Assembly: GCA_037176705.1 (NCBI GenBank)
Contig: CM073896.1
Span: 24,812,708 to 24,876,707, forward strand
Reading direction: 5' to 3'
DNA: 64,000 nucleotides
Source: Molossus alvarezi
Taxonomy: Eukaryota > Chordata > Mammalia > Chiroptera > Molossidae
Shown: one piece after another, positions 53,312 through 64,000 of the stretch
Layout of the letters: each line of letters begins with the position of its first letter
Numbering within the stretch: the stretch's first letter is position 1
Program-made: the position numbers and the translations under genes
The notes under the pieces: model-generated
What the model saw: the letters and a program-made list of their open reading frames with translations, nothing else
Told to the model about the DNA's origin: nothing
Databases searched by the model: none

Positions 53312-53589
53312 ACCCTGGCTAGCTTGGCTCAGCAATTAGAGCACTGGCCCACAGACCAAAGAGACTGAGGTTTGAGTACCAGTCATGGCCATCTACCTGG
53401 GTTGCCGGTTCAATCCTTGGCCCTGGTTGGGGCATGTGCAAGAGGCAACCAATCAATGTGTCTCTCTTACATGGATGTTATGGATGTTTTTCTCTTTCTC
53501 TCTCTCTCTCCCTCCTCCCTTTAACTCTCTCTTAAAAAAAAAAAATTCAATGGAAAAAATGTCCTTGGGTGAAAATTAACGAAAAAAAG
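53312..53589 (+). mobile_element. VES-type SINE
   Basis: Sense copy 'accctggctagcttggctcag' to 'tgtccttgggtgaaaattaac'. It contains a local duplication 'catggatgttatggatgttt'. Probable TSD 'aaagaaaaggcat' / 'aaagaaaaggtat'. Confidence 0.88.
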
Positions 53590-53664
53590 AAAAGGTATCC
53601 AGACATCCAGTCGGAAATGTTATTGGATGGATTATAGACTTCCAAGAGGTAAAAAGTTCAGTCT

Positions 53665-53669
<5 letters not shown>

Positions 53670-53697
<28 letters not shown>
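53670..53697. repeat. (GT)n microsatellite
   Basis: Fourteen pure GT units. Confidence 0.95.
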
Positions 53698-53704
53698 GGA
53701 ATTA

Positions 53705-53915
53705 ATAGCTATTACTTTATGACAGCCATTTGCTAAACACAGATTGTATTTTGTTCTAATAATTAATCTAGAAAGTAGGTTCTATTATCCCTATTTTATG
53801 AATAAAGAATTATGTTGGAGAGGCTAAATACTTTGCCTAAATGCATGCAGACCATTTTTAGCAGAGCATGGATTTAAATTCAAGTTCATCTGACTCCAGA
53901 GCCAACCTTAGCCAC
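53705..53915 (+). repeat. MIR remnant
   Basis: 'gctattactttatgacagccatttgctaaacacag', 'taggttctattatccctattttatgaataaagaatt', 'ggagaggctaaatactttgcctaaatgc', 'gagcatggatttaaattcaagttcatctgactccagagcc' - almost full length. Confidence 0.8.
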
Positions 53916-54615
53916 TGTTTATTATTACTCTTTACACAACAGTTTTCCTCAGAGTAGAATCCATGGTTTCCTGGAGGCCGGGTGGGGGCTGCTGCCAAAA
54001 TTCTCTAATAGTTTGGATTTGGATTCTAAAAATCAAGTCTCCTCTTTGATTTCTATAGCTTCAAAATAGTTGTATTTTGTAGACATGATTTTCATGTACT
54101 ACTAAGGATCACAGTCTACAAAATTGTTAAAATTTGATATTTATAAATTAAAACAAGTACATTTCTAAAGATTGCTGAAGAATGGCTGCTCAGGTGTACA
54201 TATTTTATATTTGTACATGTTTATATTTTAGATGTGGTGGGGACGGAATTTGAACTAAGGTGCTTGGCTTCCAAGCCTCCCCCATCAGTCATCTTGCTTT
54301 GTGTCCTGGGTACACGCTGATGGTCCACTGCATCCTTCAGTGTTCCCTGCTGACCCTCGTCTGATGGGCTTTGTGCCCTAGAACTAAGAGGTTCTTCTCT
54401 AGAACTGACATGCTCCCTTATCTGCCTTAGGCAGACTGGGGTATGTCTGAGGCTCTCCTGAACCAGATTCCAGAAGGAGGAGGGTCAAAGGAAGCATTTT
54501 GAATCAGCTCGCCTTGTTGACACTTGTTGAAGTCTCAAATTTCTAAAAGCAAATTGAAAAAGATAAACTATCTCCTTGACAGTTTTATCATTCAGTACAT
54601 AGGGGAAACAATTTT
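53916..54615. other. No gene recognised
   Basis: Mixed composition; 54240-54510 is less AT-rich. No coding signal or repeat family recognised. Confidence 0.4.
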
Positions 54616-54631
54616 AGAAATGAAGAGTCTG

Positions 54632-54851
54632 CGGTGTGGCTCAGTGGTTGAGCATGAACCCATGTACCAAGAGGTCACCTGTTCCATTCCCAGTCAGGGC
54701 ACATGCCCAGGTTGTGGGCCAGGTCCCAAGTGGGGGGCACTGCAGGAGACAGCCAATCGATGTTCTCTCTCATCAATGTTTCTATCTCTCTCCCTCTCCC
54801 TTCTTCTCTCTCTCTATTATCAATAATAAAATAAAATAAAATAAAAAAGAA
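54632..54851 (+). mobile_element. VES-type SINE
   Basis: Sense copy starting 'cggtgtggctcagtgg' (the first few bases of the head are missing) to an 'ataaaataaaataaaa' tail. TSD 'agaaatgaagagtctg' at 54616-54631 and 54852-54867, identical over 16 bp. Confidence 0.94.
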
Positions 54852-54867
54852 AGAAATGAAGAGTCTG

Positions 54868-55474
54868 GAATTAAGTCTGACCCTCAGAGAGAGCTAGTTA
54901 ATAATGTGGAATTGACAGTGATAAGAGTCAAATGACAAAATGACCAAGTCGTCTTAATTAATTTCATGATAATGAAGGAAAAATAAATATGAGTATTATT
55001 CATATCATTAGTAAATACAATTTCAAAATCATAAAACAAATCAAAGCAATAACATTGGAGAAAAAGTATGTGTAGTAATTCCAAAAATTGATTTCATTCA
55101 AGAGAGATACTTAGCTATGGTCACAAATAAGCCAAAGGAAGAAGCAAAGTAGATTTTATAAATAAATAAACATCATATATTTTCTTTATAAAATAATGTT
55201 GAGGCCAGAGTTGATAAGAATGTTATATGGTTCTTTTATAGTTCAGAAGTTCATAGGCTAACCAGACCCTTATCAGTTAACCTAGGAATCAAATTTCTTT
55301 TTTATAAAATTAAACTCAGGTTGCCTCTCTTCTTACCCAAAAAGAGCAAATTGAAAAATAATCTTCAGTAGTAAAATATATTCTTAAGTTGGAGTTTGCA
55401 TTTGACTAAGTAGGTATTAACTTCTAGGAAAATCAGAGAATAAATTATTATAAGTATCTCATATATATTGAATT
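54868..55474. other. No gene recognised
   Basis: AT-rich sequence, no recognisable signal. Confidence 0.45.
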
Positions 55475-55664
55475 CTATAGATATTAAACACTCCCTATGT
55501 GTCTGACACATGCTGAACTGAAAGATTTAAAGATGATCAAACCATGATTTCTGTAGGTGTTACTTTGGGATTGTACTTAAAATATAAAAATAGAGGTATT
55601 TCGGAATAAAATTATAAAATATTTTTTAAAAGTAACTGGCTTGAGTGTAGAGGCAAAACCAGCT

Positions 55665-55827
55665 TCATTCATTTACTTATTCAGTAATCATATATTAAAT
55701 GCCTACTATATACAGGGCACTATTTTAGGCACTTGGGATAATGTGGGAAATAAAGCAGATGAGGTCCCTAATCTCATGGGATATACAGAGTGCGAGGAAA
55801 CAGACAGTAAAATTGTCAGTATAAGGT
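55665..55827 (-). repeat. L2 fragment, left of nested SINE
   Basis: 'tcatttacttattcagtaatcatatattaaatgcctactatatacagggcactattttaggcacttgggata' and 'gaggtccctaatctcatggg' are the complement of the L2 3' end. A weaker L2-like piece lies at 55475-55560. Confidence 0.7.
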
Positions 55828-56013
55828 GCCCTGGCCAGTGTGGCTTGGTTAGTTGGAGTGTTCAAGAGGTGGCAGGTTCGATTCCCTATCGGGGCACATA
55901 CCTGGTTTGTGGGTTCAATCCCTGGTTGGGGCAGGTACAGGAAGCAGCTGATCAATGTTTCTCTCTCACATTGATGCCCCCCTCTCTCTCTTTCTCTCCT
56001 TTCCGCTTTCTAA
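55828..56013 (+). mobile_element. VES-type SINE nested in L2
   Basis: Sense copy 'gccctggccagtgtggcttgg', B-box-like 'ggttcgattcc', 'ggttggggcaggtacaggaagcag', 'ctctctctctttctctcc', 'tttctaaata', then it passes directly into a (GATA)n array instead of the usual A-rich tail. Confidence 0.9.
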
Positions 56014-56015
56014 AT

Positions 56016-56069
<54 letters not shown>

Positions 56070-56088
56070 GATAGATAGATAAATAGAT

Positions 56089-56143
<55 letters not shown>

Positions 56144-56144
56144 C
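56014..56144. repeat. (TAGA)n microsatellite
   Basis: About 130 bp of TAGA/GATA tetranucleotide with one disturbed segment near 56069-56090 ('gatgatagatagataaatagattagatag'). It grew from the 3' end of the SINE. Confidence 0.97.
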
Positions 56145-56640
56145 AAGCAATGTGATAGGGAGGGTCTTGGGCAGCTTCTCTGGATTTCATGCTAACAGAA
56201 GGCTTTTAGAGAAAGTGTCAATGGAGCTAAGCTTAGTCAAGTAAAGATTTAGAAGCAGAATTTCAGGCTGAGAGAATGGTCAATAAGTGACCTGATCTGA
56301 AAATTTTCTGCGTGTCCCAAGGCCACTGGAACTGAAGTGTACTAATCAAAAGGGAAAGAGGGAGTAGGTGAGGTGGGGGACATGTGCCAGAACATTCTTC
56401 TTAATATAATTATTATCACCAAGGTCAGGAAAGGGAGTTTGGATTTAATTTTAAGTGCTTGTGTAAAACCACTGGAGTAATTGGATCTGGGAAAGGCCAT
56501 GTTCTAATTTGTGCTGTAAGGAGATCAATCTGGCTGTTACCTGGACAATGGACTGGAGGGGTGGTGCAGAGCACAAGCAATTATCATAGGCATTAAGGCA
56601 GGGAGCAATAAAATGGTCTGTCTCAACAAGACAGACACAA
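56145..56640 (-). repeat. L2-like ancient repeat, right of nested SINE
   Basis: 'gagaaagtgtcaatggagctaagcttagtcaagtaaag', 'aggaaagggagtttggatttaattttaagtgc', 'aaccactggagtaattggatctgggaaaggcc', 'gagatcaatctggctgttacctggacaatggactggagg' continues the element seen at 55665-55827. Confidence 0.55.
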
Positions 56641-58785
56641 GCTTCACTATTTTCACTCTAAGTAGTCAGGGAGGGCTCTGTAGTAGAGAGAGAAACTAGG
56701 GTGTTTTGTTGATAAAGTTTTATGTACCGCTGCTATATTGACAATATTGGGTAACACATTATAGAAACATGAAAAAAAAAAAAAAGTGACTTGCAATTGC
56801 CCTCAAGGAATTTACACTACAGCAGGGAGAAATATCTTTAGAACCAGTCATTCCATGACTGTAAAAAAATCTGAAGTTGAAAAAAATTGCCCCTCAGATG
56901 GAATGTTTCCTTAAATGATGGAAGAAAGAGTTTATAGGAGAGAGAGAGTATGAGACAGTACCTGCACTCTGAGTGAAGCAAAGATCCTCAGAGGGTCTTG
57001 ATGAACATCCCAAGGGCTAGAGGAAATGGCGGGGATGAGTCTCAGCCTTGGGATGAAGGCCTTTGACATGGAGATTGGGATCTGACTGTGATAGATTAGT
57101 ACCTGGTCAACAGGATAGGCCACTGCCATTTTAGAAAGTGCTTTGTGCCCTAAGGGATGACTGGAGAAGGTCATAGTGGTGAAGGTCCATAGAGGGCTAG
57201 TTAACCAAGCTTAACACAGTCAGTCCACTTAGTGACCGGTCTGGTCTATCTGTATGCTAATGCTGAATGTTCCCTTGTTCTTGAAAATTTTATCAAAGTT
57301 TATTTATTAAAATATATTCAGCAATGTTATTGTCTGTAATATGTATGTTTTAGAGAAAAAACACAAATTATCGTCAGAAAGAGTTATAATTTTTAGGTAT
57401 ACAAAGGTGAATGCTGAATAGTGGCGCAGACATGCATGATCCTTTCATTCATTTTCAGAGCTCTCCCAGATAATGGCGAGCCCCCGGGGAAGATAAACTG
57501 GCATCACCTCTGTAGAGTTGGGAATGAGTTCCAGAAAGTTTTTCTTCCAACAAAGTGGTGGTTGACAGAAGAACAGATTTTGGACTCTTGCTCTATTTCC
57601 AAAATATGTTACAGTTGCTTAGAGTTATTACACATTGTGGACAATATGTCACATGGCTTCCTTAACTGTGGTAAATTACATCTATGATTCTCACTGTTAT
57701 ATGCCATTTTGGCAATATACAAAGAGTTTTATGAGTATTTGATAAATACAACGATATTTCCGTCTCTGCTATTTTTGACTAAACTGTAATTTATAAATGT
57801 TTGTGTTTGTCAGTGATTTTTGCTTTATTCAGTAGTTTAAAGCAGTTCCATTATTTTTATCACTTTATAAAAGGCAGGATTGAATTAAGCCCTATGGAAA
57901 CAGCTCACACAAGGTCGTGTTTTAAGTGTTAAAGCCTCTATGGAGGTATTACCCTCCGCACTGTTCTCACTAAGAAAATAGAAAGCATTTAGGATCTAGA
58001 CCTTTGTGTACTTTTTAAGGCAGAAACTCTTGTCTCACAGTCTAGACCTTCTGAATGATAAATTGCTTTCAGTTAGGCCCACAGGGTAAGAGAGATTTCT
58101 AACCATTTCTAGCCCTTCACCCCAGCTGTCTTTTACTCTCCAAGCCTAGTAATCTAAACTTCCATTCGCCTAATATCTTCAAAGCTTCCTGTGTTTGTGT
58201 TTGTATCAGAAAGACAAAGACAAACTCTTTCAGAAGAGTTGTACTGTCCATATTTTCAACCTGTTATTTTATTTTATTTTTTTCCATCCCAATCATAGCA
58301 GACCATGGGTGTGGATGACCGTTGTAAAAACTTCTGCTGTTTCCCCTGTGTGTACCTGTGAAATGTACATGTATCATCGCCAGTCAGTGTGTTTGGGAGA
58401 AAGAGGAAGGTATTTCAAGCTAATAAAACTACCGTGGCATTCCTGAAAATGAGATCATCGTGTACTATGCCACAGATTAATAAAAGGGCCAGGAATATTG
58501 CTTGAAAGACTGTGACAACCAGAATGTTCATTACTGGGTTTTTTTTGCAGACAATGTCATGCAGGGTCCATGACATTTCCATCTTTAGTGCTACAAAATC
58601 TTAACCAGTTGTTAAATTATAGGTACTTAAAAAAAATCAGTTCAATTTAAAAAAGAAGGAATTAATGTGTTTTGCATATAAAAAGAGAATGAACATGCAG
58701 ATTTTATCTGATACTGTTTGTGGAAGCTCAGAGTTACTACCATGAGAAATCTGACCTGTGTGGAAGAACCACATAATACATTTTC
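56641..58785. other. No gene recognised
   Basis: AT-rich to mixed. The plus frame 57421-57687 (88 codons, no ATG start, begins after an 'attttcag' acceptor-like word when read from 57458) reads ALPDNGEPPGKINWHHLCRV; I do not recognise it and consider it probably chance. Confidence 0.35.
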
Positions 58786-58789
58786 TTAT

Positions 58790-59045
58790 CTGAAAGGATT
58801 CGTTCCACAGGTATTTATGACACACTGTATTAGTGTCTGTGACAAACATAGTCCTTGTTCTCATTGCATTTTCATCTAATTGGGCAGATAGACAAGTAAT
58901 AAATGCTCTTATGTATAAAGAAAATAAAGAGGTTTAAGAGGGTGTAGCCAGAGACCCATGCTCTAAATTGGAGGCCTTAGCGTTTGAGCCCTAAAGGATG
59001 TTAAGGAGCTAATTCTGGGAGGAAGTAGAGGAAGACTGGGAGTAA
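58790..59045 (-). repeat. L2 fragment
   Basis: 'ccacaggtatttatgacacactgtattagtgtctgtgacaaacatagtccttgttctcattgcattttcatctaattgggcagatagacaagtaat' is the complement of the L2 3'UTR. Confidence 0.65.
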
Positions 59046-60540
59046 GCTGTTTTGGTTAGTTAGATTTTGTAGTTAATAGAAAATATAGTAGAGCTTATTG
59101 ATATTTTTCTTCTCATTTGATTCGCAACTTCTAATATTTTAAAATTCAAAATGCAGGAATAAACCCACTAAATCCTTTTGAAAATGTTCCTTAAGAGCAA
59201 ACAAATAATGCACAGATGTTCTCTTGGATTAGAGAACAGTGAGTGAAAGATTATACTTCCAAGTACAAATCAAATAACTACCTGGGGAACAGGTAGGCTT
59301 TGGACTAAGCTGGATTTGGTCTAACCTGGAGAATTGCTTCCAGGTTCTTTATGCTGCAGAGCAGAAATCTGTGCTTATTAGATTGTACAATAGACTGACA
59401 GCGAGGTGTAGTTCTGCCTCCCTAGCAGTAGAGTGAAAAGCTTGCCCCAGACTGATTTCCCATATGATCAGATTCAGTTTACATTTTCCAATATGCTCTT
59501 AATTGAAGTTTTTCTCCTGTCTTCACAGTGTGGCTTCTCCCGAGACATTTAAATTCCCTCCTCTCTTTCTTTCTGGCCCAATTGCTATGTAGCCATCTTC
59601 TCCTGCCTCCACCCCCTGGTTTTCACAGTTCTCCTGTGGCTTCAACAGCCCAAGGTGCTGTGTGGAAGGAATATGTTTCCACATCCCACAGAAACCCCAG
59701 GGAGAATGTGCTCACCCTCCGCATCTATGTGGGAGAAAATAGCTAGACTGCTGCTCTGTTTTGCCTTCATAATAAAGTTGCTTAAAACAATCACAACCAT
59801 AGAGAACCCAAATCTCAAGAGGCTCAGCTTGACTTTATTAATGTGGAAATGCAAAAGCAAAAAAATTAGGGACTAGTAGGGTCTCTTTAAAAACCACAGT
59901 CTCGGTTACAACATTTATGGCAGGAATAATGGGAACATAACTAAAACCACTGTTTGTCTCCCTTACTTATTGCTGTTTCCTTCATAAACTATTTTTTTGC
60001 TTGCTTACTTTTTTTTTCTTTATCAACTATAGGGGGAAAGCAATTCCGGCACTAGGACAGGAGAAGTCCGCCAGACCCAGTGAAGTGTGGACTCCTTGAG
60101 ATAACAAGGCATTCCCCTTCCTGCCCAAATGCTCTTCAGGGCCTTTCCACCTAATCCGTTCCAGTGGTAAGCACTGGGAATGGCAAAACTCCAGTGCCAG
60201 TTTTCAAGGGCATCCTTCCGTATCCAGTTTTTATGCCCATCTTCTGTGGAGATACAAGTGGTACAGACAGCTGTTGTGACTGGGTGATTGGAATAATAGC
60301 CAAGTAGGTTAAATGGGTATTTCTTGTAGTTAACGTAAGACCGGTGCTCAGGTGCTCAAATAGTAGGATTAGACTACTTTAGGGTTTCGGGCACCTGAGT
60401 AACTCTATGAAACTCTGAGATTTTCTTTGTTACAGGAACAACTAAGACTCTACTGCAGCACATTCAATCCTGGATAACCCACAAGAATGCTTTTGCAGGT
60501 GCTTTAGTCCTTTGCAATAAGTCAGTTTGCATGCACTGCT
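59046..60540. other. No gene recognised
   Basis: AT-rich with moderate-GC islands at 59520-59740 and 60050-60260. No gene or repeat family recognised. Confidence 0.4.
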
Positions 60541-61240
60541 TGATTTCTGATGTATAGATACTTTTTTCTTGTTTATCTATGTGTGGTAATCTTTGTTTGA
60601 AAAGTGGATATTTTTGATGATGTAGCAATTATGGATTTTGATCGTTCACTCATGGGTGGTGGTGGTTGCTGCTGCTATGCTGCTGCTATGCTGCTGCTGA
60701 TGTTTTCTTGTTTATTTATTTAATGACTTGATTGGGTAAATTCTGTAAAGGAGGTCTCTGGTGGAGTGCGTGGCCACTGATGTCTCTGCTCCTTCTTCTT
60801 CTGGCCTGTTTTCTTAGGTGTTGCTTCCTTCCTGGGATAGCATAGGTTTAAAGGTCAGTCAGTGATTGGTTAGAGGTGGTGCTTAGACATTTTGAGCCAA
60901 TGGGATTCTAACTGTTGCTGAGGGGATCTATGTTTGGGTTGGGGCATGTATTCAAATTTGGGAGAGTTGAAAAGCCTTCCCCGATTTTAGTTTCTGCTTA
61001 TGGAGGGAGTCAGATTCAGTTAGGGATAAATACACAACTTGGGCCTCTTCCAAGTCTCTCAAACTTACACGCAACTTTCTCAGCCCCTTTCCCGGGAATA
61101 TCTGGGAACTTACTAAAGTCCACTGGAATCTCTCATTCCCTAGATCTCCTTGTTAATTTTTGGGCTGATTTGTTACTTGCCCCAACCAGGGTTAAAGTCT
61201 CGGGCAGTGGTAATATGTGATTTTGAAAATATATGGGATC
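60540..61240 (-). mobile_element. Possible ancient L1 5'UTR/ORF1-side fragment, antisense
   Basis: 'gattgggtaaattctgtaaaggaggtctctgg', 'gttttcttaggtgttgcttccttcctgggat' and 'ccttgttaatttttgggctgatttg' resemble antisense 5' regions of old L1/HAL1 elements, from memory only. The plus frame 60915-61220 has no recognisable product. Confidence 0.3.
60665..60702. repeat. Short GCTGCTGCTAT tandem repeat
   Basis: An 11-bp unit 'tgctgctgcta' repeated about three times. Confidence 0.85.
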
Positions 61241-61404
61241 TTTAGAAAAAGATAGTTAACTTTGCAATTATATTGTCCATTTCAATCTCAACCAAGAATT
61301 GAACACGTTATATTACTATATGACTGGCAACTCTCATTAGAAGTCAGTAGAAGTTTAATATTCTATAATTCTATATTTTAACTAAATTGTTAGCTCTAAA
61401 TCTG

Positions 61405-61565
61405 TGGTTATCAAAATTCTTCTGGTCATAGACACTTGGAAAATTGGTAAGAACTATTAAACTATTCCTCAGGAAAATGTAAAATTCTCATTTTGTATAT
61501 AACTTGACCTTCATGGAGTTCTAAAGGTTATCACTGGTCCCCTAGGGTTTTAAAAACCCTGTTTT
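61405..61565. mobile_element. Possible hAT-type remnant
   Basis: 'tctgtggttatcaaaattcttctggtcatagacac' at the left and 'ggttttaaaaaccctgttttagat' at the right could be degraded hAT ends. Weak. Confidence 0.3.
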
Positions 61566-61677
61566 AGATAATAAAATTCAGGTGTACAACTTTCTATCTT
61601 TTAAAAGGCCTGGAATTAAACAGAATAAATGCTTAATAGGTATTTAAATCTTGTAATTATTTTATTACCTCCAGTGT

Positions 61678-61860
61678 AGGCATCTGAATAGTTGCAGTAG
61701 AAAATTTACTGAACTGGGATGGGATCAAATTATCTTAATTTTAATTACTTATATGATATTTATTTGCTATGTGACCTTGAGAGGATCTCTTAACCCTGTT
61801 TTGTCCATTGAACCCCATTTCTGTCTACTTCCCATAATTATTACTATGATCTAATGAAAT
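61678..61860 (+). repeat. MIR remnant
   Basis: 'tactgaactgggatgggatcaaattatc', 'tttgctatgtgaccttgagaggatctcttaaccctg', 'aaccccatttctgtctac'. Confidence 0.55.
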
Positions 61861-61877
61861 GGTTTTCAGAAGGGATA

Positions 61878-61915
61878 TATATATATATATATATATCTCA
61901 TATATATGTATATAT
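61878..61915. repeat. (TA)n microsatellite, imperfect
   Basis: TA run with 'ctca' and 'gta' interruptions. Confidence 0.85.
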
Positions 61916-62429
61916 CACATTCATACATACTTATACAGCATTGCAACTATCATTTCCTGCTTGACTTCCTATAAATTGTGAAAGACACATAAAGGCTTAC
62001 TTTGGTTTAAACTGAAAAGAATCATGTCTATCCTTGCTGAGACAAGCTAAGAAAACTGTGGAACTCTTTGGCATTTATTTGCCTCTGGATTCTTCCAACC
62101 AATTCCTTAATTTTAAGTAGCAAGATAAGGAGGAAAACAGTTGATATCACAAATCTGCATGGTTTGAAAACTTTTCTACGATCAGCTGGCTAGCAAATAT
62201 TTGCGTGCCTGTGACATGTGTCAAGGAGACAGTAGAGGAAGAAAAATATGGAATAGGGGAAGCTGGACACAAGACAGGAGGAAGAAGAAAAGAAACCGGA
62301 TGTGGAGGAGTTAAGGGATGAATAAATATTTTCAGATTGCATGAGGAGGGTGGTAGTCCACCCAGACCAGGATGAGATCTCTTTTAGGGATCTATATTAT
62401 ATTTTTGCTTTGTAGAAGGACAAATTAAT

Positions 62430-62665
62430 CTAAGAGACAGTGTGATAAGCAAGAAGAATGTGGATTTTTGCACCAGACAGATATTAGTTTGAATACAGGT
62501 TTGGCAACTTACTAGCTACGTTAACGTGGTAGGTTATTTGACCCTCTGTACTGCAGTTTCTTCATATATAAACTTCTCATCTTGCTGGATTTCTGAGGAA
62601 TAGTATGCACTGGCATGATTGTGAACTCGTGATTGGTGCCTCACAAATGTAAGATAGCATTTTGT
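62430..62665 (+). repeat. MIR remnant
   Basis: 'ggatttttgcaccagacagatattagtttgaatacagg', 'caacttactagctacgttaacgtggtaggttatttgaccctctgtactgcagtttcttcatatataaac', 'ggtgcctcacaaatg'. Confidence 0.6.
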
Positions 62666-62689
62666 ACCAAAGATTGAATAAAAATGGAA

Positions 62690-64000
62690 TTAGAAGACAG
62701 ATGTTTAATTATTGGCTAGAAGCAAGCAAGATCTTGGGTGGATATATGTTGTATATGCAATTGAGATGCATTCATTTCTAAGAAATAAGAATAATTTTGG
62801 GTAAAAATAAATATATCAGGGGATCACAAGTTGATATAATAAACCATAATAATTGTTTTATGTTTTCATCCACTTTTGAAGTATATGGTGATTAAATCCC
62901 TGTAATTACAAATAAACAAAATCCTGTTGAAGATTCTCTTCCAGAAAGAAAACCTGATAGATGAAAACATTTAATTCTAAGAAGATCAAATATTGGGCTA
63001 TATCCATTTTGTGGTATTTAAGTTTTGAGTTAAACATCAGATAAAGGTTTGATAAGGCCCTTTACCAAAATAAATTATCCTTTGTTTTAACAAATATTTC
63101 TAACACTGCAAAAGATATCCCAAGTAACATCCAATGAAACCTCAGTGAGAGGGGAAGAGGAGGTGCACAAAGTACGTTAAATCTGCAAATTACAAACACA
63201 ATAGAAAAATGGCATGTTTATAAAAGTTCTTACTTGTAATAAACCAAATGTTTAGCTGTCAGATTAAGTTGAATTTCAAATTGTTTATCTTCAGACAATT
63301 TTGCATTGTGTTTTGGAAAGCTCTGACTTGCAACTAGCCCCTTCATTAATAAATGCAATTTCATTTTCCCTTCAATGAGGAAGCAGTCATTAGACGTCTG
63401 CCACTTGCAGAGCAATGAACATGTCCCCAAATTTTAATGGGAGCAGTGCCGTTTTTTCCTAGAATCATTCATTCCTTATCTTGTGCGAGCATGCCTGCTT
63501 CATAGCCTTTTGTTCACTTCAAATTCATCGGTTTGAGATGCTGCTGCATTGCATCCTCACAGATGGACAAAAACGGACTTTTTGCTGAGAGGAAAAACAC
63601 GTCTTTTTAGTTTCAGACCATGCCATGTCATTACTGAGCAGATTTTACGTTCAGTGCTTCAACTTCTGTAAGGTGGATGATCACTGCGAAGTTTACTCAG
63701 GAATCACTGAGATAATATGTCTCTATAAAAAGCAGCAAGCTTGTTTGTTTTTTAAGCACTGAACTTTCACAGTAAAGTGGGGCTGCTGTGGGGGGTGTAT
63801 TTTTCACAGCATCCTCCATTTGTCTCCCAAATGGATTGGGCCAGAGGGCCCTACTTTACCAGACTGCCTTGCCACTTTAGAGATATGCTAGTTAGTAAAA
63901 TTAATGAAATGAGCATTAGGTTGTGTTTACCTTTCCTCGGGATATTTGTCTAGGAGAATGAGTGGTGATTTCTTACACTATTTTCTTATATCATGTACAT
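62690..64000. other. No gene recognised to window end
   Basis: AT-rich, apparently unique sequence. 63440-63900 is somewhat less AT-rich and repeat-free, so it may be a conserved non-coding element; no coding signal is visible. Confidence 0.4.

Noticed and set aside
57421..57687. An 88-codon frame as an exon
   Set aside because: It has no ATG, no recognised domain and no clear donor; left as unassigned.
1..64000. CRISPR arrays, operons, bacterial promoters or riboswitches
   Set aside because: The window is clearly mammalian; the short regular repeats present are microsatellites.
1..64000. Functional tRNA genes at SINE heads
   Set aside because: Heads have A- and B-box-like words but continue into the SINE body, and lack a complete cloverleaf and a terminator at tRNA length.

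Overview
The window looks like nuclear DNA of a bat (Chiroptera), probably a yangochiropteran. The best evidence is about 19 copies of a tRNA-derived SINE on both strands. They share a head like 'ccctggccagtgtggctcag', a B-box-like 'ggttcgattcc', a TC-rich stretch and a tail 'tcctcaggtgaggatta', and match the VES family as I remember it. Young L1 elements with an A-rich 'gtaacaaaaataaattaata' tail, and ancient mammalian repeats (MIR, L2, MER5-type hAT, MaLR-type LTRs), fit the same picture. I recognised no young Helitron, piggyBac or mariner copies of the kind common in Myotis-like genomes, so a non-Myotis lineage is possible (inference).

No intact host protein-coding gene, tRNA gene or rRNA gene was recognised. 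The window reads as intergenic or deep-intronic sequence. Most open frames are chance frames or lie inside repeats. A few (8931-9362, 15115-15703, 26744-27150, 39461-39718, 57421-57687) are noted as unexplained.

Layout: 0-6 kb holds a SINE cut by the window edge, old L1 pieces and an L2. From 6-10 kb is mostly unique, with a strong CTCF-like motif at 9271. From 10-15 kb are a twin-primed (inverted) L1, an older antisense L1 ORF1 remnant, a MaLR-like LTR and a cluster of nested SINEs. From 16-22 kb are SINEs, three MER5-type hAT copies and a 5'-truncated L1. From 22-30 kb is mostly unique, with a CpG-richer patch near 23 kb, a second CTCF-like motif at 25169 and an LTR at 28.5 kb. At 31-32 kb is an L1 with a perfect 14-bp target-site duplication (TSD). 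From 33-36 kb are two solo LTRs and MIR/L2. From 40-45 kb is a SINE cluster plus the most notable object: a 2.2-kb half-L1 (HAL1-like) element with a 5'UTR, ORF1 and a 3' end but almost no ORF2. From 46-50 kb are a SINE, a 130-bp L1 tail insertion and an internally deleted L1 with a 17-bp TSD. From 51-56 kb are four SINEs, one ending in a (GATA)n array. From 56-64 kb is sparse, with L2, MIR and weak old repeats.

The theme is L1 machinery acting on itself and on SINEs. One target sequence was used twice, so three copies of the same TSD bracket a SINE and the HAL1-like element. Two or three L1 insertions carry short extra sequence between the L1 end and the final poly(A), which looks like 3' transduction. 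Repeat family names rest on recalled consensus sequences, not on a database search.
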